From the NCBI GenBank assembly GCA_007922305.1, contig ML677386.1, forward strand, positions 7,759,982 to 7,823,981: a DNA stretch of 64,000 nt, read 5' to 3'. This DNA is from Dermatemys mawii (taxonomy: Eukaryota; Chordata; Testudines; Dermatemydidae). Positions 22,020 through 34,700 of the stretch are shown piece by piece. The notes under the pieces were generated by a model that was given only the letters and a program-made list of their open reading frames with translations, made no database searches and had not been told where the DNA came from. The position numbers and the translations under genes are program-made. Numbering within the stretch: position 1 is the first letter of the stretch; each line of letters opens with the position of its first letter.

Positions 22020-22740
22020 GAGAGTTCAGGGACAAAATGGGCCACCTGATCATTCTAGTCTGACATCCTACACATCACAGGCAGCTAAACCCCGCCCTTT
22101 ACTGTGCACAATAACCTGCATTAGGCTGAATTGAACAGCGCTCATGGGGTTTTAACTATTATATGCCACAGGCAAACAGTAGGAGAGACTGTGATGCACC
22201 AATGTCTGGGGCCCCTGCAATTGCAGGGAATTGATTTAGTGAGGTGTACTCAGATGATCCTAGTAAGCAACCTGCACTTTGTGCTGCACAAGAAGACAGG
22301 AAAAAAACACCCTGCTAGGATCCTGCCAATCTGACTGGGGCAAAAATTTCTTCCTGCCCATGAAAATGGCAATGAGTATAATTCTGAGCATGTGAACAAG
22401 ACCCAGCAGCCAAGCATTTGAAAAAGACTTAAGAACTGACTGAGGATGGACCATCCTTGTCTGGTGTTCCATCTCCAGCCGTGGCCATCTCGGTTTCAAA
22501 GAAAGGAAGGTGGCGGGAACAAAGCACACTGGGAGCAGGAGTGGAAATCCTTCCTGACGCCTAAATGTGATTGACTGAAGTATTCGTTTTAGGAACGTAA
22601 GTTGTAGGATCAGAAGGTACCTCTTGAGTCACCGAGCATAGCTCCCTGTCACTGGAAGCAAACCTGTAGAATTATCTCACTCAGCCATTTATAAAGCTCT
22701 TTTAGAATTTACCTGTGGAACTCAAAGTCAAGTCAAATAC
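22020..22740 (-). repeat. CR1 LINE 3' fragments (minus strand)
   Basis: The + strand shows gatcattctagtctgacatc at 22047, gtgatgcaccaatgtctg, atcctgccaatctgactggg and cttcctgacgcc. A second fragment at 22600-22740 shows aggatcagaaggtacctctt. Both are reverse complements of CR1 3' regions typical of turtles and archosaurs. Diverged, with no coding frame. Confidence 0.7.
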
Positions 22741-22809
22741 TACCATTGTATTTTTTAAAAAGTGCTAGCTAACTTTGACTATGAACAACTCTTGTAGCTG
22801 TGCAAACTA

Positions 22810-22941
22810 GGGCCCATGTTCAGCAAGACACTTAAAGCATCTGTGGAGCTTTAAGAATGTGATTAGTTCCACTGATGTAAATGGAACTTTTCAGATGCAG
22901 ATAGTTACCTGCATACTTAAGGGCCTTGCTGAGTTAGGCCC
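22810..22941. mobile_element. TA-flanked palindromic MITE
   Basis: 132 bp with ends gggcccatgttcagcaagac and ggccttgctgagttaggccc (inverted), flanked by TA (22808-22809 and 22942-22943). No coding capacity. The ends and TA target suggest a Tc1/mariner-mobilised family. Confidence 0.75.
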
Positions 22942-23029
22942 TAGAACAGGTCTTGTGTTTCATGGCATAAATTGACTTTCTGTAATGATGATTCCAGATG
23001 CACAACTTTTTCCATGTATACCATTGTGT

Positions 23030-23135
23030 AAATGGCTAGATGCATTTGGGAATGGAGGGATCAGGAGCCAGATCACTTCCTTCTGCTGTGTTAGATACTA
23101 GCCACTGCTAGAACCAGGATGCCAGACTAGATAAA
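23030..23135 (+). repeat. CR1 3' tail fragment
   Basis: gccactgctagaaccaggat and gccagactagat resemble the last part of a + strand CR1 3' untranslated region. Confidence 0.5.
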
Positions 23136-24069
23136 TTAATCTTATTTGGATTGTCTAATTTTATTTTCCCAGATTCAGAACCCTTTCCCAGTGACAGTGT
23201 GCTGTGGTTTTGGTTTTTGTTTTTTTGCATATTCAGTTTCCTCAATATAACACACAGTTCACCAGGGTTGAAAGAGGAGAAGACATCTAAGCTTCTCCAG
23301 AAGGAAGGATGCTGTTCCTTAAGACTTGAAATTAAGTTCTGCAAGGCCACTATCAATAGAATTATATTTATGTTGAATCAAAACAAAAGATTCAGATGAG
23401 CTGAGCCTTGAAAACCACTGGGGTTTCGGACAGAATACTGCTGAATATATTGTATGGTTATGAATAAATCCCAAATCAAACTTTCAGTGTTGTTGCTCCG
23501 TATCCTAGTTGTTTTTGGGTTGCTGGACTCTGTCACTTGATAGGCCTACTAAAGAAAACTAAACAAACTCAAGTTCTCCATTAAATTCAGTAGCATCGTT
23601 TATTTCTACACAAAAACTTATCATATTAAATACTTCTATTTGTCTTATTTGTAAGCTTACGGTATAACAAATCTTTTCCTTTGGGAAGCAACAAATGCAA
23701 TGCCTTGGAGCTGTATGCATTTGGGATCTGCCTTCTCATTCCCTGCACCTTGCTCCCCTGAGTTGGGGTTATTGAGGAAAGAGACAGTGACTAGTAGCAG
23801 CCTATATGGTGCTAACTTGCACATGGTTTCAGTTCTTCCTTTTAGGCTGTAAAGGGAAGAAGGAGGTCTCTCTGTAAAAGCTCTCTTGTGGTCCCCCTGG
23901 CTAACTGGAAAAGCAGTGATGACAGGCTCTAGAGTAAGCCACATCCTGCTTTCTCCATCTGACAGTAGGTGGGCGTGCATGACAGTAATAATCTGACAGT
24001 AATAATCTGCTCCACCTATTTCTATATCACTGGGCACTGACTCACTATCTGGTGTCATCTTTAGTAACA

Positions 24070-24516
24070 ATTAAGGCTAAGATTTTGTCATGGGTATTTT
24101 TACAAAAATTCATGGAAGCCCATGACCTGTCCCTGATTTTTATTAAAAATATTCCTGACAAAAGGTGGTGGCTGGGAGGTGCAGGGTTGCCCAATGGCAA
24201 TTGAGAAGTCATGGGTCCCCCTGCAGCAGCTTGGAGGTTGGGGGGTTCCCCCCGACAGTCCACGGCAGCTGGGCAGCTGCTGGGTGTTCTACCCCACCCC
24301 ATCTCCCCTCCACACACTCAGCAGCTGGGAGCTCTGAGGGATTCCTTCCCCGACCCAGAGATGGGAGCTGTGGGGTCCCCGTGCTGCCCAGCATCAGGAG
24401 CTGCAGGGCTGCCAGCTGAGAGTTCCAGCCCCACTGCCCTGGTGCTGAAGTTGAAAATGTCATGGAGGTCCCCAGAAGTCACAGATTCCGTGACCTCCAT
24501 GACATAATCGTAGCCT
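24070..24516. mobile_element. Non-autonomous DNA transposon with 8-bp duplication
   Basis: 447 bp flanked by an exact TAGTAACA on both sides (24062-24069 and 24517-24524). The left end attaaggctaagattttgtc and the right end gacataatcgtagcct are inverted (aggctaagattttgtc against aggctacgattatgtc). The subterminal tcatgga/tccatga segments are inverted too. The interior is GC-rich without a gene. Confidence 0.82.
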
Positions 24517-24524
24517 TAGTAACA

Positions 24525-26418
24525 CTCTAAGACAGAGATTCTCAAACTTCTAAGCATTGTCAGTTGCTTGAAAAGAACTACCAATCCTTCCCACACTGAT
24601 TACACACCACCCGTGCAGCAGCAATTGTTCTTGCTTGCATCTGAGAGGACAGCATTGAAAAGATGAAAAATAACATGATGCTGCTGCTTGGTTAGATTGC
24701 CATCTGTGCTGGTCTATTTGCTTTCCCTCCTTGTAGGCCTCTCCTGATGCCTGCCTTGCTAGAATCCCTTCAGCTTGCTTTGTGGTTTCATCCTGTCTTC
24801 TGGTGTGTTTGCTGTCTCTTCAGTGTGGGGGACATCTGCAAAACTGACTATGGCTGAATTTACATTTGAGAAATACTTGACAAAGAAAGGCATGAGGCAG
24901 CTGTGCAAAGTATTGGTGTTTTTTGTTTTATGCAGGGGAGGGATAGAGAGAAGCCTTCTTGATAGTTTAGAAGAGTTATGTAGTGGCCTGTAATTAGCAG
25001 GAAATAGTGTTACTGCATTTCTAGAAGCTTGTGCTTCCCATTTCCGTGTGTATCCGCCTGTTGCCTTTCATCAGATATTTAGACTGTAATCTCTTCATTG
25101 TGTGTGTACAGAGCTTAGCACAATGAGGCCTCAGAGCATTACTGCAGAAGAAATAATAACTAGGACAAAAGTTCCTCTGTGGACCAAAATGTTCCACAGA
25201 TCGCCTCCCCACGCCCCCCGCCAATGTTACAGACACCAAGTGCAAGAACATCGACATAACAGATCCATTCTGTGGTGAGAGTGCCCCAAAGGGATTTTGT
25301 CTCATTATTGCTCTTTGAAATCAACGGAGCTACCCTGATTTACACCCTCCGAGGGTCTGGCCTGGTATCTCTAAAAATATTGGTTGCATAGCCAAGCCTT
25401 CTAGTTATTTAAAGTAGTCTCTGTTCTGCTCCCCTATTAGAATCTTCCTCTGTGTTGCATTTAGAGGCGAGCTGAAGCCACAGCATTCAGATTGGAAATG
25501 CCTCAGGGTTCATGACTGCTAACCTGGGGTTTTAGTTTGGTCCAATAAAGGACTTTGGTAAAGGCTCATTTGCAAGATTCAGATCCTGGTTTGGATTTTT
25601 CACTCTGCCTTTTGGGGAGGTTCAGATCTGGGATCGTGGTTGTATCTGCACTGCTTCATTTTCTAAATGTAGTACACAGATTCTGCATTTAAAGTAAAAT
25701 GCAAGTATTGGGGAAGCAGTGTGAATCCAAGCTGTAGTGTTTGCAGTACCATGCTGTTCACAGTCTATACAATTTTTGCTTCTCTGGATTGGGAACAACG
25801 AGGAGCTCATGTGTGCAGCCCCTGCAAAGGGTCTCTTACGTGCTCAGTAGATTTGCAGATTCCAAACCCGGAAGAGATTGCTCTGATCATCTGGTCTGAC
25901 CTCAAAGTAGAAGTCTTTCTATTCCATTACAGCAAAATTCCCTTGTGCAGAGGGCCAGTATAAGGCTTATGTGCCCCTTACTGTTGTCAACTCTTGGCAT
26001 TTTTATCACAAGTCTTGTGAAAATTTCGGTGGGGGGGTTTCTTAATGCCCCTGTACTCAGATTCAAGTGATTACATCAGAATCTCGGTTTTCATTTAAAA
26101 AACAGCAAGCTTCTAGCTTTACATTTTCAGAGAAATGTTTGAAAATGAACCATGGGCACCCTACATTCTCAAATCAGAAGGCAAATAAAAAGCGACCCAC
26201 ATCTAATTTTTATTTCATGATTTTTAAGTCAATCTCAAGACTTTGGGGATCCTGACTCAGTACTTTTTGAATGCTTAGGCGACTGGCAGTCATGCTCGTT
26301 AGATGCACCTAAGCCTTCAAAATAGGGCTTAAGTGATGCATAGGCCCTGTGCTAGTGAATTTAATCGCTCATGACAATTGCTGAGAGGCCCTTCCAAATG
26401 AACATTAACCAAAAGAAT
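24525..26418. other. Intron 1, small repeat relics
   Basis: 25075-25165 (gactgtaatctcttcattgt, cttagcacaatgaggcc, gaaataataac) resembles an L2/MIR-type tail. 25315-25365 is a half palindromic MITE (gatttacaccctc, gggtctggcct). Otherwise nothing identified. Confidence 0.45.
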
Positions 26419-26426
26419 GGTGGCTC

Positions 26427-26528
26427 TAGGGTGACCAGACAGGAAGTGTGAAAAATCAGGCCTGGAGTGGGGTAATAGACCCAAAAATCGGGACTGTCCC
26501 TATAAAATTGGGGCATCTCGTCACCCTA
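26427..26528. mobile_element. Short hAT-type element, TAGGGTGACCAG family, copy 3
   Basis: 102 bp flanked by an exact 8-bp duplication GGTGGCTC (26419-26426 and 26529-26536). It starts TAGGGTGACCAG and ends with the inverted ...GTCACCCTA. An internal deletion is evident against the other copies. Confidence 0.9.
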
Positions 26529-29094
26529 GGTGGCTCCAAAATGAACCAGTGAAGTGGTGTGAAAATGGTGGTAGGGTATGGGGGAACACGGGCATCTCCA
26601 GTTGCATAAGGAAAGCCGACTACTCACAAACCTCTGGAGAGCAAGGTGCAAACCATTTCACTGATTTTGAACTTTGTATTCACTAACCTGATGGTGCAGT
26701 TTGCTTCTGGGGACAGACAATGGGTCCAAAGTAGTGTACAATAAAGCATTTTTGTGTCATGAAACCAATAGCAGGCAAGGAGGGTTTTTTTGGCAGATAT
26801 ATAATGAATATGAATAAATCCTTGAAGCTGCTAGTGCTGCTATCTAGACCGGACCAGCACTGAACTCTCCATTAGTATTTTTTACGCACCAGACTGTGTG
26901 CCTTTTTAATCAATGAATGAAATCTTAGTTTAACAATGAAAAGTTCCTTTTAGACATCTGAACACAGTCATCTACATTAAGGGGAAGGATGTGACAGCAT
27001 TTTGTGGGTTTATATTGAAATTGTGGGATACAGACTGAACGTGCCTTTTGACTTATTGATGGTTCTTTTTCCTGCATCTACCTTTTTTGAAAGATTGGTA
27101 CAAAGGGAGACAGGTGGATATTGACCTGAAATGGGCTGACTTCAAGCAGTGGATCACTTCCTTTTTTCCTAAGATGAAAAAGACAAAGATAGGAATCCAT
27201 TTCTTTTATGCTGAGACTGAGTGGTGAAGGAAAAACTCCTAAGCACAATATTTTTGATCTGGAATGGAGCATGAAGCAAGAACACCAAAATTGTACTAAC
27301 TGTAAGAACACTGAATTATGCTTCAAAGTTATCTATATCCACTGACTCCTTTTAATCAGTGCTATGACTTTTTCCTAACCTGTCTGACTGTGCTACAATA
27401 TTTAGTTTGTCTAATAGCACTTCGCTTCTTAGAATGCTCAAGACTGGCTTCCACGTGGATGCTTATATCTTATACTTACTAATACAAATTATGTTGGAGG
27501 TAGAGGAAAAGGAAGAAGGAGTGATAGCAATACCTGTTGTTAACGTTGCCTGACAGCTCACACCTGCTCAATAAAGACTGCTTGGATCTTATCAGCTAAA
27601 TACCCTGAATATTCTGCACTGGAATGTTCCAGCCTAGGGCTGACCAGGACTTGCTCTGCAATTGAAGCTCTGGGCCCTGGTTCTGGCACCCGCACAGAGA
27701 GCGGGAGCCTGTCTCTCCTGTGCTCTATGACCCCTCTGCTGGGCCCAGGCAGTGTAGGGGAAGAAAAAATAGTACGTAATTCTATAATTAAAGACTGTAT
27801 CATAATGCATATACTCAGTGGGGCCAAACTGTGACCTTAATTCTGGCATTTCCAAACTTTTGAGTGCCTGACTTTATTAAGATTGCAGTGTTCTTTTAAC
27901 ATAAAAAATTATCCTAGTCTTTAATTCCTGTGTTCTTCCCTGTACATCCTGTCTCTTCTGTGTCTGTCTCATTTAGACTGCAAGGTCTTTGGGGCAGAGA
28001 CTGTTTATTTTTGTGTCATTTACAATACAAAGGACACTGAAGTTTATATAAGAAATTACCACATATGTTGAGGAGAGGATCATGTGTTAAGTGCACTTTA
28101 TCATGCACCTTTGATCTGGTCCTAAGTGAGTTGAGAGCGGTTGGGCATTTTAAAAAATATGCAGGGATACAAAAGTGTTTAATCAGCATCTAAATTTGAG
28201 TTGTATGGACAAAATCCTGTCCCAAATTTCTCTGCAGAGGTAGAAAGATCATAAAAAATATATATCCTGAGACTGCAGAAGAGAGGGAAGACAAATGAAA
28301 GAAGATACTCTGTCTAAAGAGAAACCAATTATGTGTAATTAAGACGACTAAGCCAAGAGTTTGGACCATGATTTCTCAGTAGTACTCTTCTCTTTGGGCT
28401 AGGTCTTGTAGTCACTCTTTCTTACTTTGACTTTTTCCCCCTGACCTGCTCTACACAACCTCCTTCAGAGTCACAAAATTATAGTCCCTCAGAGAGGAAG
28501 AGGAATAAGTGGGCACCAGTATTTCTCCAAGCAGTGCTGATGTTTGTTACTTTCCTTTCTCTCTCCTTCATTTGTGGGGCTGGTTGATTCTCTGTTGCCC
28601 TGCGTCTTGTATAATCACTTACACTGGTGGAAAGCAGGTGTGAAAAGCTACCGGACACTAGTGTTTTACACCTACTTCCCTTCACTGTACAGTAGTGTTA
28701 ATGGCTACACAAGGTGCTGAGTAACAGTGAATTGGGCCCTCCCTTACTATATACTCCAGCAGAAAACGGTTCAAGCTGTGCTTCTGCTGGTCTAGCTGAC
28801 CCTGATAGTGGGATTCTGTGGTGTGAATCTTGAACTGGTAAATCTAGTAGGCAGCTGCCATTAAATCCCCTGACAGGCTTTGTGGTTTTACTATCACATT
28901 CTTGTATTTAAAATTTTTTTCTCTTCCCTGTTTCTCTGTGGAAAAAACCTACCCAAACAAAAAAAGAAACTGACTACACAAGGGAAACAGTGAAAATGAT
29001 TATAAACCAAGTGCTGTCTAATGCGCATAGTGAACAAAATGAGACCGTTTAGGTTCTTGTGATCTCACTTTAGATCTGAGTGCCTTGCAAAAAT

Positions 29095-29365
29095 TAGAGT
29101 TTATCCTCAGCACTGTGAGGTAGAAAAGTATGATTAGCATCCCCGCTTTATAGGCACAGAGACATAGGACGCAGTCCAGCAAAGCATTCAAGTAGGTACT
29201 TAATTTTAGAGTAAGAGTAGTCCCATTCACGTGCTTAAAGTTAAGCATGTGCTTTACTGGACCATGTCCTAAGTGAGTTGCCCAAGGCCAGAAAGGAGGT
29301 CTGTGGCATTGCCAACAATTTAACCTGGATCTCCTGAGAAGTACATCAGAATCTTAGCCATGAGT
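29095..29365 (-). repeat. MIR-like relic interrupted by a TA-flanked MITE
   Basis: ttagcatccccgctttatag, gcacagagacata, then after the insert taagtgagttgcccaaggcc, ggtctgtggcattgcc and acctggatctcctga. This is the MIR core in reverse complement with a 103-bp element at 29167-29269 in the middle. Confidence 0.7.
29167..29269. mobile_element. TA-flanked palindromic MITE nested in MIR
   Basis: 103 bp with ends GGACGCAGTCCAGCAAAGCA and tgctttactggaccatgtcc (inverted), flanked by TA (29165-29166 and 29270-29271). It contains cgtgcttaaagttaagcatg. Same family as 22810-22941 and 8815-8950. Confidence 0.75.
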
Positions 29366-30119
29366 CTATCCTTCCTCTCAAAAAACAAACAAACAAAAAA
29401 AACCCAGGATTATTTTTTCTCTATTCTTCAGCTACAGTAACCTTAGAAGTTATTTGCAACAATAGTAGATTAAAAAAAGGTTTAGGCAGATGTGTGAATT
29501 TTTTTTCTAAGTTGATGGTGTCCTTGTAAGCAAATGCACTAGAAATACATGAGAGTGTAAGTGATGCTGTTATTACTGCTAATGATGCCTGGAAGTGTAA
29601 TATTAAGGAAAATTAATCTGTTACTCAAGAGAAAAGGGGAAAAAAGTACTGAAGAAGAAATTGAATTTAGTCTTCCATACATGTATTTTGGAGTTTCCTG
29701 CTAATCAGCATGAATCGATCAAAACTGCAAAGACAATTAAAGTAAACATGTCAAGGATAAAGACAGGCCAAACTAATAATCACAAAGGAAAACAGATCAA
29801 TTTTGTCAAGGAGGGGAAGTTCTTTCTCAATCCACATCTGTTTCTGGGAACAATCACACTGAAAACTTCTTACTGAAGCGAAACATAGAACTGCAAAATG
29901 ACTCACTCCATATTGCTGACCCTTTGTGTTCAAAAATCATGTATCGGACCCAAAAATGTCATGAGATCTAAAAACCAGGATAAATCACATTCTATTTTTG
30001 CCCGCTGTCTGGTTTGAACCTTTAAGCGAGCCCTGTCTCCCCAATTTGTGTACTATGTTCAACTGAAAAGCCAACCTTAAGCGTGCAAACACAAATGCAG
30101 ACATCCCCTGACTCCACTT

Positions 30120-30375
30120 ACGGGGTATATCTACGCTGCAGCCAGGGGACGTGATTTCTAGCTTGTGGAGACCGTCTTACATGTGATAGCTTTGATTTGA
30201 GCTAATGCACTAAAAATAACATAGCTGCAGTGGCTCGGACTAACTGAGTACAATCCCGTCCAAGGGGAGGCCTACACTAGAAGGGCTACATCAGCGGAGC
30301 TGCACCGATGCAGCTGTACTGCAGTAGCACGTCTGGTGAAGACACTCTGTGCTGACAGGAGAGCGCTCTCGTGTC
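30120..30375. repeat. Pieces of MITEs with GGGTATGTCTACACT / GGCCTACACTAG ends
   Basis: acggggtatatctacgctgc (30120) begins one piece, with ctcggactaactgagtacaa at its far part. A second piece starts ggcctacactagaagggcta at 30269 and is cut by the hAT foldback near 30375. Related ends occur at 4808, 9120 and 52268. Confidence 0.55.
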
Positions 30376-30714
30376 TAAAAAAAACTAAAAGAAATTAATC
30401 GCACTTTTAATTGCACTGCTAAACAATAGAATATCAATTGAAATGGTATATTTTTGGATATTTTTCCACATTTTCAAATATGTTTTCAATTACAATACAG
30501 AATACAAAGTGTATAGTGCTCACTTTTTTTGTATTACAAATATTTGCACTGTAAAAATGAAACAAAAAACAGTATTTTTCAACTCTCCTCATACAAGTAC
30601 TATAGTGCATGTATCAAGAAAAAGCAAATTTGTAAATTGCACTATTTTTTTTTTTGCTACGTACCTGTTTTGATTTTTGAGTGCAATGTAAAACCTCAGA
30701 GCCTACAAGTCCAC

Positions 30715-30954
30715 TCAGTCATACTTCTTGTTCAGCCAATCACTAAGACAAATAAGTTTGTTTACATTTGCAGGAGATAATGTTGCCTGCTTCTTATTTA
30801 CAACGTCACTTGAAAGTGAGAACAGCTGTTCACATGGCACTTTTGTAGCTGTCATTGCAAGGTATTTATGTGCCAGATATGCTGAACATTCATATGCCCC
30901 TTCGTACTTTGGCCACCATGTCAGAGGACATGCTTCTATATTGCTGACGCTCAT
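30715..30954 (-). pseudogene. hAT transposase C-terminal relic, left arm
   Basis: Minus-strand frame of 79 codons: SNIEACPLTWWPKYEGAYEC, then YLAHKYLAMTATKVPCEQLF, then LSSDVVNKKQATLSP and LSDWLNKK. This is the hAT C-terminal dimerisation domain (Dimer_Tnp_hAT): W near the start, the P(C/S)ER-like motif and the final LSDWL. It is the mirror copy of 31160-31402. The N-terminal part and the catalytic core are absent. Confidence 0.85.
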
Positions 30955-31159
30955 TTAAAATAATGCGTTAATTAAATTTGACTGAAATCGGAGAGGGATG
31001 AGATATGGAAATTGTTTTCAGAAGTCTTAAAAGAGCAGCACTCCAATGCAGAAACTACAGAACTGAACCACTAAAAACGAAAATCAACCTTCTGTTGGTG
31101 GCATCTGATTCAGATGATGAAAATGAATCTGCATTGGTCTGCACTGCTTTGGATCGCTA

Positions 31160-31402
31160 TTGAGCAGAACCCATCATTTGGCATGGACACATGTCCTCTG
31201 GAAGGGTGGTTTGAAGCTTGAAAGGACATATGAATCTTTAGTGCATCTGGCACATAAATATCTTATGACTGCGGCTACAACAGTGCCGTGCAAGCGCCTG
31301 TTGTCACTTTCAGGTGACATTGTAAACAAGAAGGGAGCAGCATTATCTCCTGAAAATGTAAATAACCTTGTGTATCTGAGTGATTGGCTGAACAAGAAGT
31401 AG
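31160..31402 (+). pseudogene. hAT transposase C-terminal relic, right arm
   Basis: Plus-strand frame ending YLMTAATTVPCKRLLSLSGD, IVNKKGAALSPENVNN and LSDWLNKK before a stop. It is the same dimerisation domain as in the left arm, with independent substitutions. Nothing upstream completes a transposase, so it is non-functional. Confidence 0.85.
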
Positions 31403-31754
31403 GACTGAATGGACTTGTAGGCTCTAAAGTTTTACAATGTTTTATTTTTGAGTGCAGTTATATTTTTGTACAAATGTCTACATTTGTAAGTTCAACTTTC
31501 ATGTTAAAGAGGTTGCACTACATTATTTGTGTTAGGTAAATTGAAATACTATTTCTTTTGTTTTTTACTGTGCAAATATTTGTAATAAAAATTATATAAA
31601 GTTAGCATTGTACACTTTGTATTCTGTGCGGTAGTTGAAATCAATATATTTGAAAATGTAGAAAACATCCAAAAGTATTTAAATAAATGGTATTCTACTA
31701 TTCTTTAACAGTGCAATTAATCGCAATTAATTTTTTTAATCGCTTCACAGCCCT

Positions 31755-34700
31755 ACTTTATTTAAATTAATTTAGTTCTGATGAAAGGTTCTTGACTGAC
31801 AGACTTGGAGACCAAAGTTTTGAATTGCAGAATAGATGCTGTATGGAAAGCAGTAACACAAGTTTTCTTACACAGTCCTGCCTCAATCCAGATACGGAGT
31901 GATCACTTCTATGTGGTAGTTCTGGCCAATCTTCCATAAACCCTAACAGATGTGGAAGCTGTGGCTGGCTGTGATGAAAATCACTAAATTCACCTCCCTT
32001 CCCCCATTGGGAAATATTCTAGTTTCTTAAGTTTGGGACTGGCTGACACCAGACTGTGAAGACCATGGGGTTGGCCCTGCCTAGGAGCACAGTGTTGTCT
32101 CCTCCCATTAAACATGGAAGCAGGGGCATTCATGCTGTCTATTCAGGGAAATGCACAATTAACAAGGAGCAACAGAACCACATCAAAGATGTGTGAACAG
32201 GCTGTTGGCATTGAGGTGAGGCACTCACTTTTTTTTTTGGCTGACCATTATCCAATAAAAAAAAAAATTCATTGACAGAAAGTTAGAACTGTTGCTTAGC
32301 CAGGAAATTTCTTTGAACATCCCACTAAGGAGCTGAGGGGAAGGCACAAAGACACAAATCTCAGCTATCCTATAAAAAGAGTGTGAGCAGGTTAGTTTCC
32401 CAAGGCATAAAAGCAGGACGGTCCCTGTGGAGCTTTGTATTCTTTTATATTTATTTACCATGACTTCCCTGCCAGGCTATTCCTGCATGCATTGACTTGA
32501 GCTGGGGAACTTTTAACAAGACTAGGGAATCTTGGGTCTCTGCCTACCTTCAATTCTATGATTGAAAAATATTAAAACTAATTCAAAAAAATAAAAGGCA
32601 GCTCAGAGGAAAAAGCAAGGATTTATCACTGTGAAACCCCCCGCCCCCACCACCACCTCTCCATTATCTATGCTGGAACAGCAACAACCTATTCTGCTCT
32701 TAATTCCAGGGGACAGGCGTTTGGGATCTTGGATTTGTCTGATAGATGAAAACTGACTTGACGAAGGAAGTGTCACAATGAGAGGGTGGAAGGGGAGTTC
32801 TCAGAATTTTAGAACAATAGTGAAAATCTACAATAGTTCATATATGCTGGTAACAAGGAAGGGAAATTTTTTACACTGTGGGAGTAATAACTCACCTGCT
32901 TACGTAACCCTACGCTGTCTGTTTTAAATGGGAAAAATTCTAAAGTGAATTTGATGCTCTACAACAGAGTGAAGATGTAGCAGAGGAAATAATCGTGCAT
33001 ATGAGAAAATCATTCTTTTAAGTGGCAGTAAAAACCAAAATTCTGCAAGAGCTCTCAGGCCAGACCTCATCGGTAAAGACTAGACAAAACTAAAAACTGA
33101 ATTGAAATTGCAGTTTATCAACATCAGTCATGACCCTTCACTGTCATAGGATAAAATACTATTTTATCGGACTAAACTACATAAACATATACATTTTGTT
33201 CCTCCTCCACTTCCACAAGTAGGTCCTACTATGTTTTTTTAAGCCATCAATATTACATTAGATATTTCATGACTAATGTCTTCTTTAGTATTGTATGCTG
33301 AGTGCAGCTTGTTTGCTTTGGTACAGTCAGCTGTATATTCCACTGTCGGGAAAGAAGTGAGGGGTGAAACCTTTTATCTTATCATGCAGTGTAGAGTAGA
33401 CTGAAACAGAAAATAATGGGGATACTTCCAATTTTTTTTCTTTCAATTATGGACTTCAGTCACAGGCAGTTTGACTATTTCTGCGTTATGTCTGTCATGT
33501 GCGTATCTTTCTACTGGTTGTTTGGCACAAGCCCCCAATCTTCAGAAAACTGGTATGGCTTAAGTAGGAACACACACACAATCGCATATGTGTTAACACT
33601 GCAGCCTTAGGACACTCATTGTGGACATAAGAGAAAGTTGGTACCTTGCATTGTCCTTGAGCTGCTGTAAATGTATAAAGATCAGAGATGAGATGTGGGT
33701 CCAGATCCTCAAAGGTTTTTAGGTGCCTAAACTTCCATTGATTCAATGGGAGTTAGGTGCCTAAATACCCTTGAGGACTAGAGCCTTAGTCCATATTGCC
33801 TGTGGTCTGCACAGGAGAGCCTTTCTCCCACAGATCACTGAATATTATAGTCACTCAGCACAAACTGGGCTGACCATCCATTTATCTGAGAGTAAACGTT
33901 TGATTCACAGCAAGAACTATAGAAGCAGCTGTTTCAAGATTAATTGACTCTTACTAGTATAAGCCTAAGTCGCCTGTACTCCCCATGCCTGAAATAACAC
34001 TTAAGGGAATGATGCTTATTAGAGAATGGAGGCTTCCATGAAGCTGTGGCAGCCTTTTCAAAAGGCAGCGTTGGGGAAGGGGAAAAGGGAACAGAGAATA
34101 GAGGGGATGAGAAAGCAAGAAAAATGGAAATCTAGGGAAGACAAGTCTGGGAGTGGATAAGAACCAGGAGGTAGAAGAAAAGAAAAGTGAGGAAGGTGGA
34201 TGGCTGAGAGAGGAAGAAAGAGAGACAAATCCTATTATCACTCATTTGAGAAAAGGATAAGCTGAAACGCCAATGAAAATGGGACTTGCCTCCTCTAATG
34301 CAGGAAGTCAGTGGCAGAGTGAAAAAACAAGTGGCTCAAACTCCCAGTCCCCTGCTCTGTTTGCATATTTGTATTCTTTGGTGTTCAGGCATTTCCAAAG
34401 AAAGCATTCGCTAATTTCATGCACTGCCCATTGCTTGCTTTTTATGTGGTGATCAGAATTTGCATGGTGTAATATCTTTCAATCATAAAACTTCCAGGAT
34501 ATTTACTTCACACTGAAGTATGCTTTTCTAAAGATTTGCCTGAGATTGTAAACAAGTCTTAACAAGGAAGGAATCTTAAAATTTTTCCCTTAAGACACCC
34601 AAACTGTAAATACAATTAAGAAAACAAATGCCACCGCACCATTTTCATGATTAAGGCAAATATTTTACTTTCTCAGAAGTTCAGGACATTCAAATCAATA

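Larger units (their letters stand above)
26537..30119. other. Intron 1, small repeat relics
   Basis: 27965-28035 (gactgcaaggtctttggggc, agagactgttt) is another L2/MIR-type tail. The MIR with nested MITE (29095-29365) is listed separately. No gene seen. Confidence 0.45.
30376..31754. mobile_element. Foldback hAT transposon: two inverted copies of one 3' end
   Basis: Two arms of about 580 bp (30376-30955 and 31160-31754) are reverse complements and face each other across about 200 bp. Each outer part carries ttaatcgcac/gtgcaattaatcgcaat-type ends, and the right end finishes cgcttcacagccct, a hAT-like CAGGGCTGTGAAGCG terminus. The extreme left terminus is missing. Each arm encodes the C-terminal part of a hAT transposase. 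The central spacer also reads like transposase-region DNA but carries stops. Confidence 0.85.
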
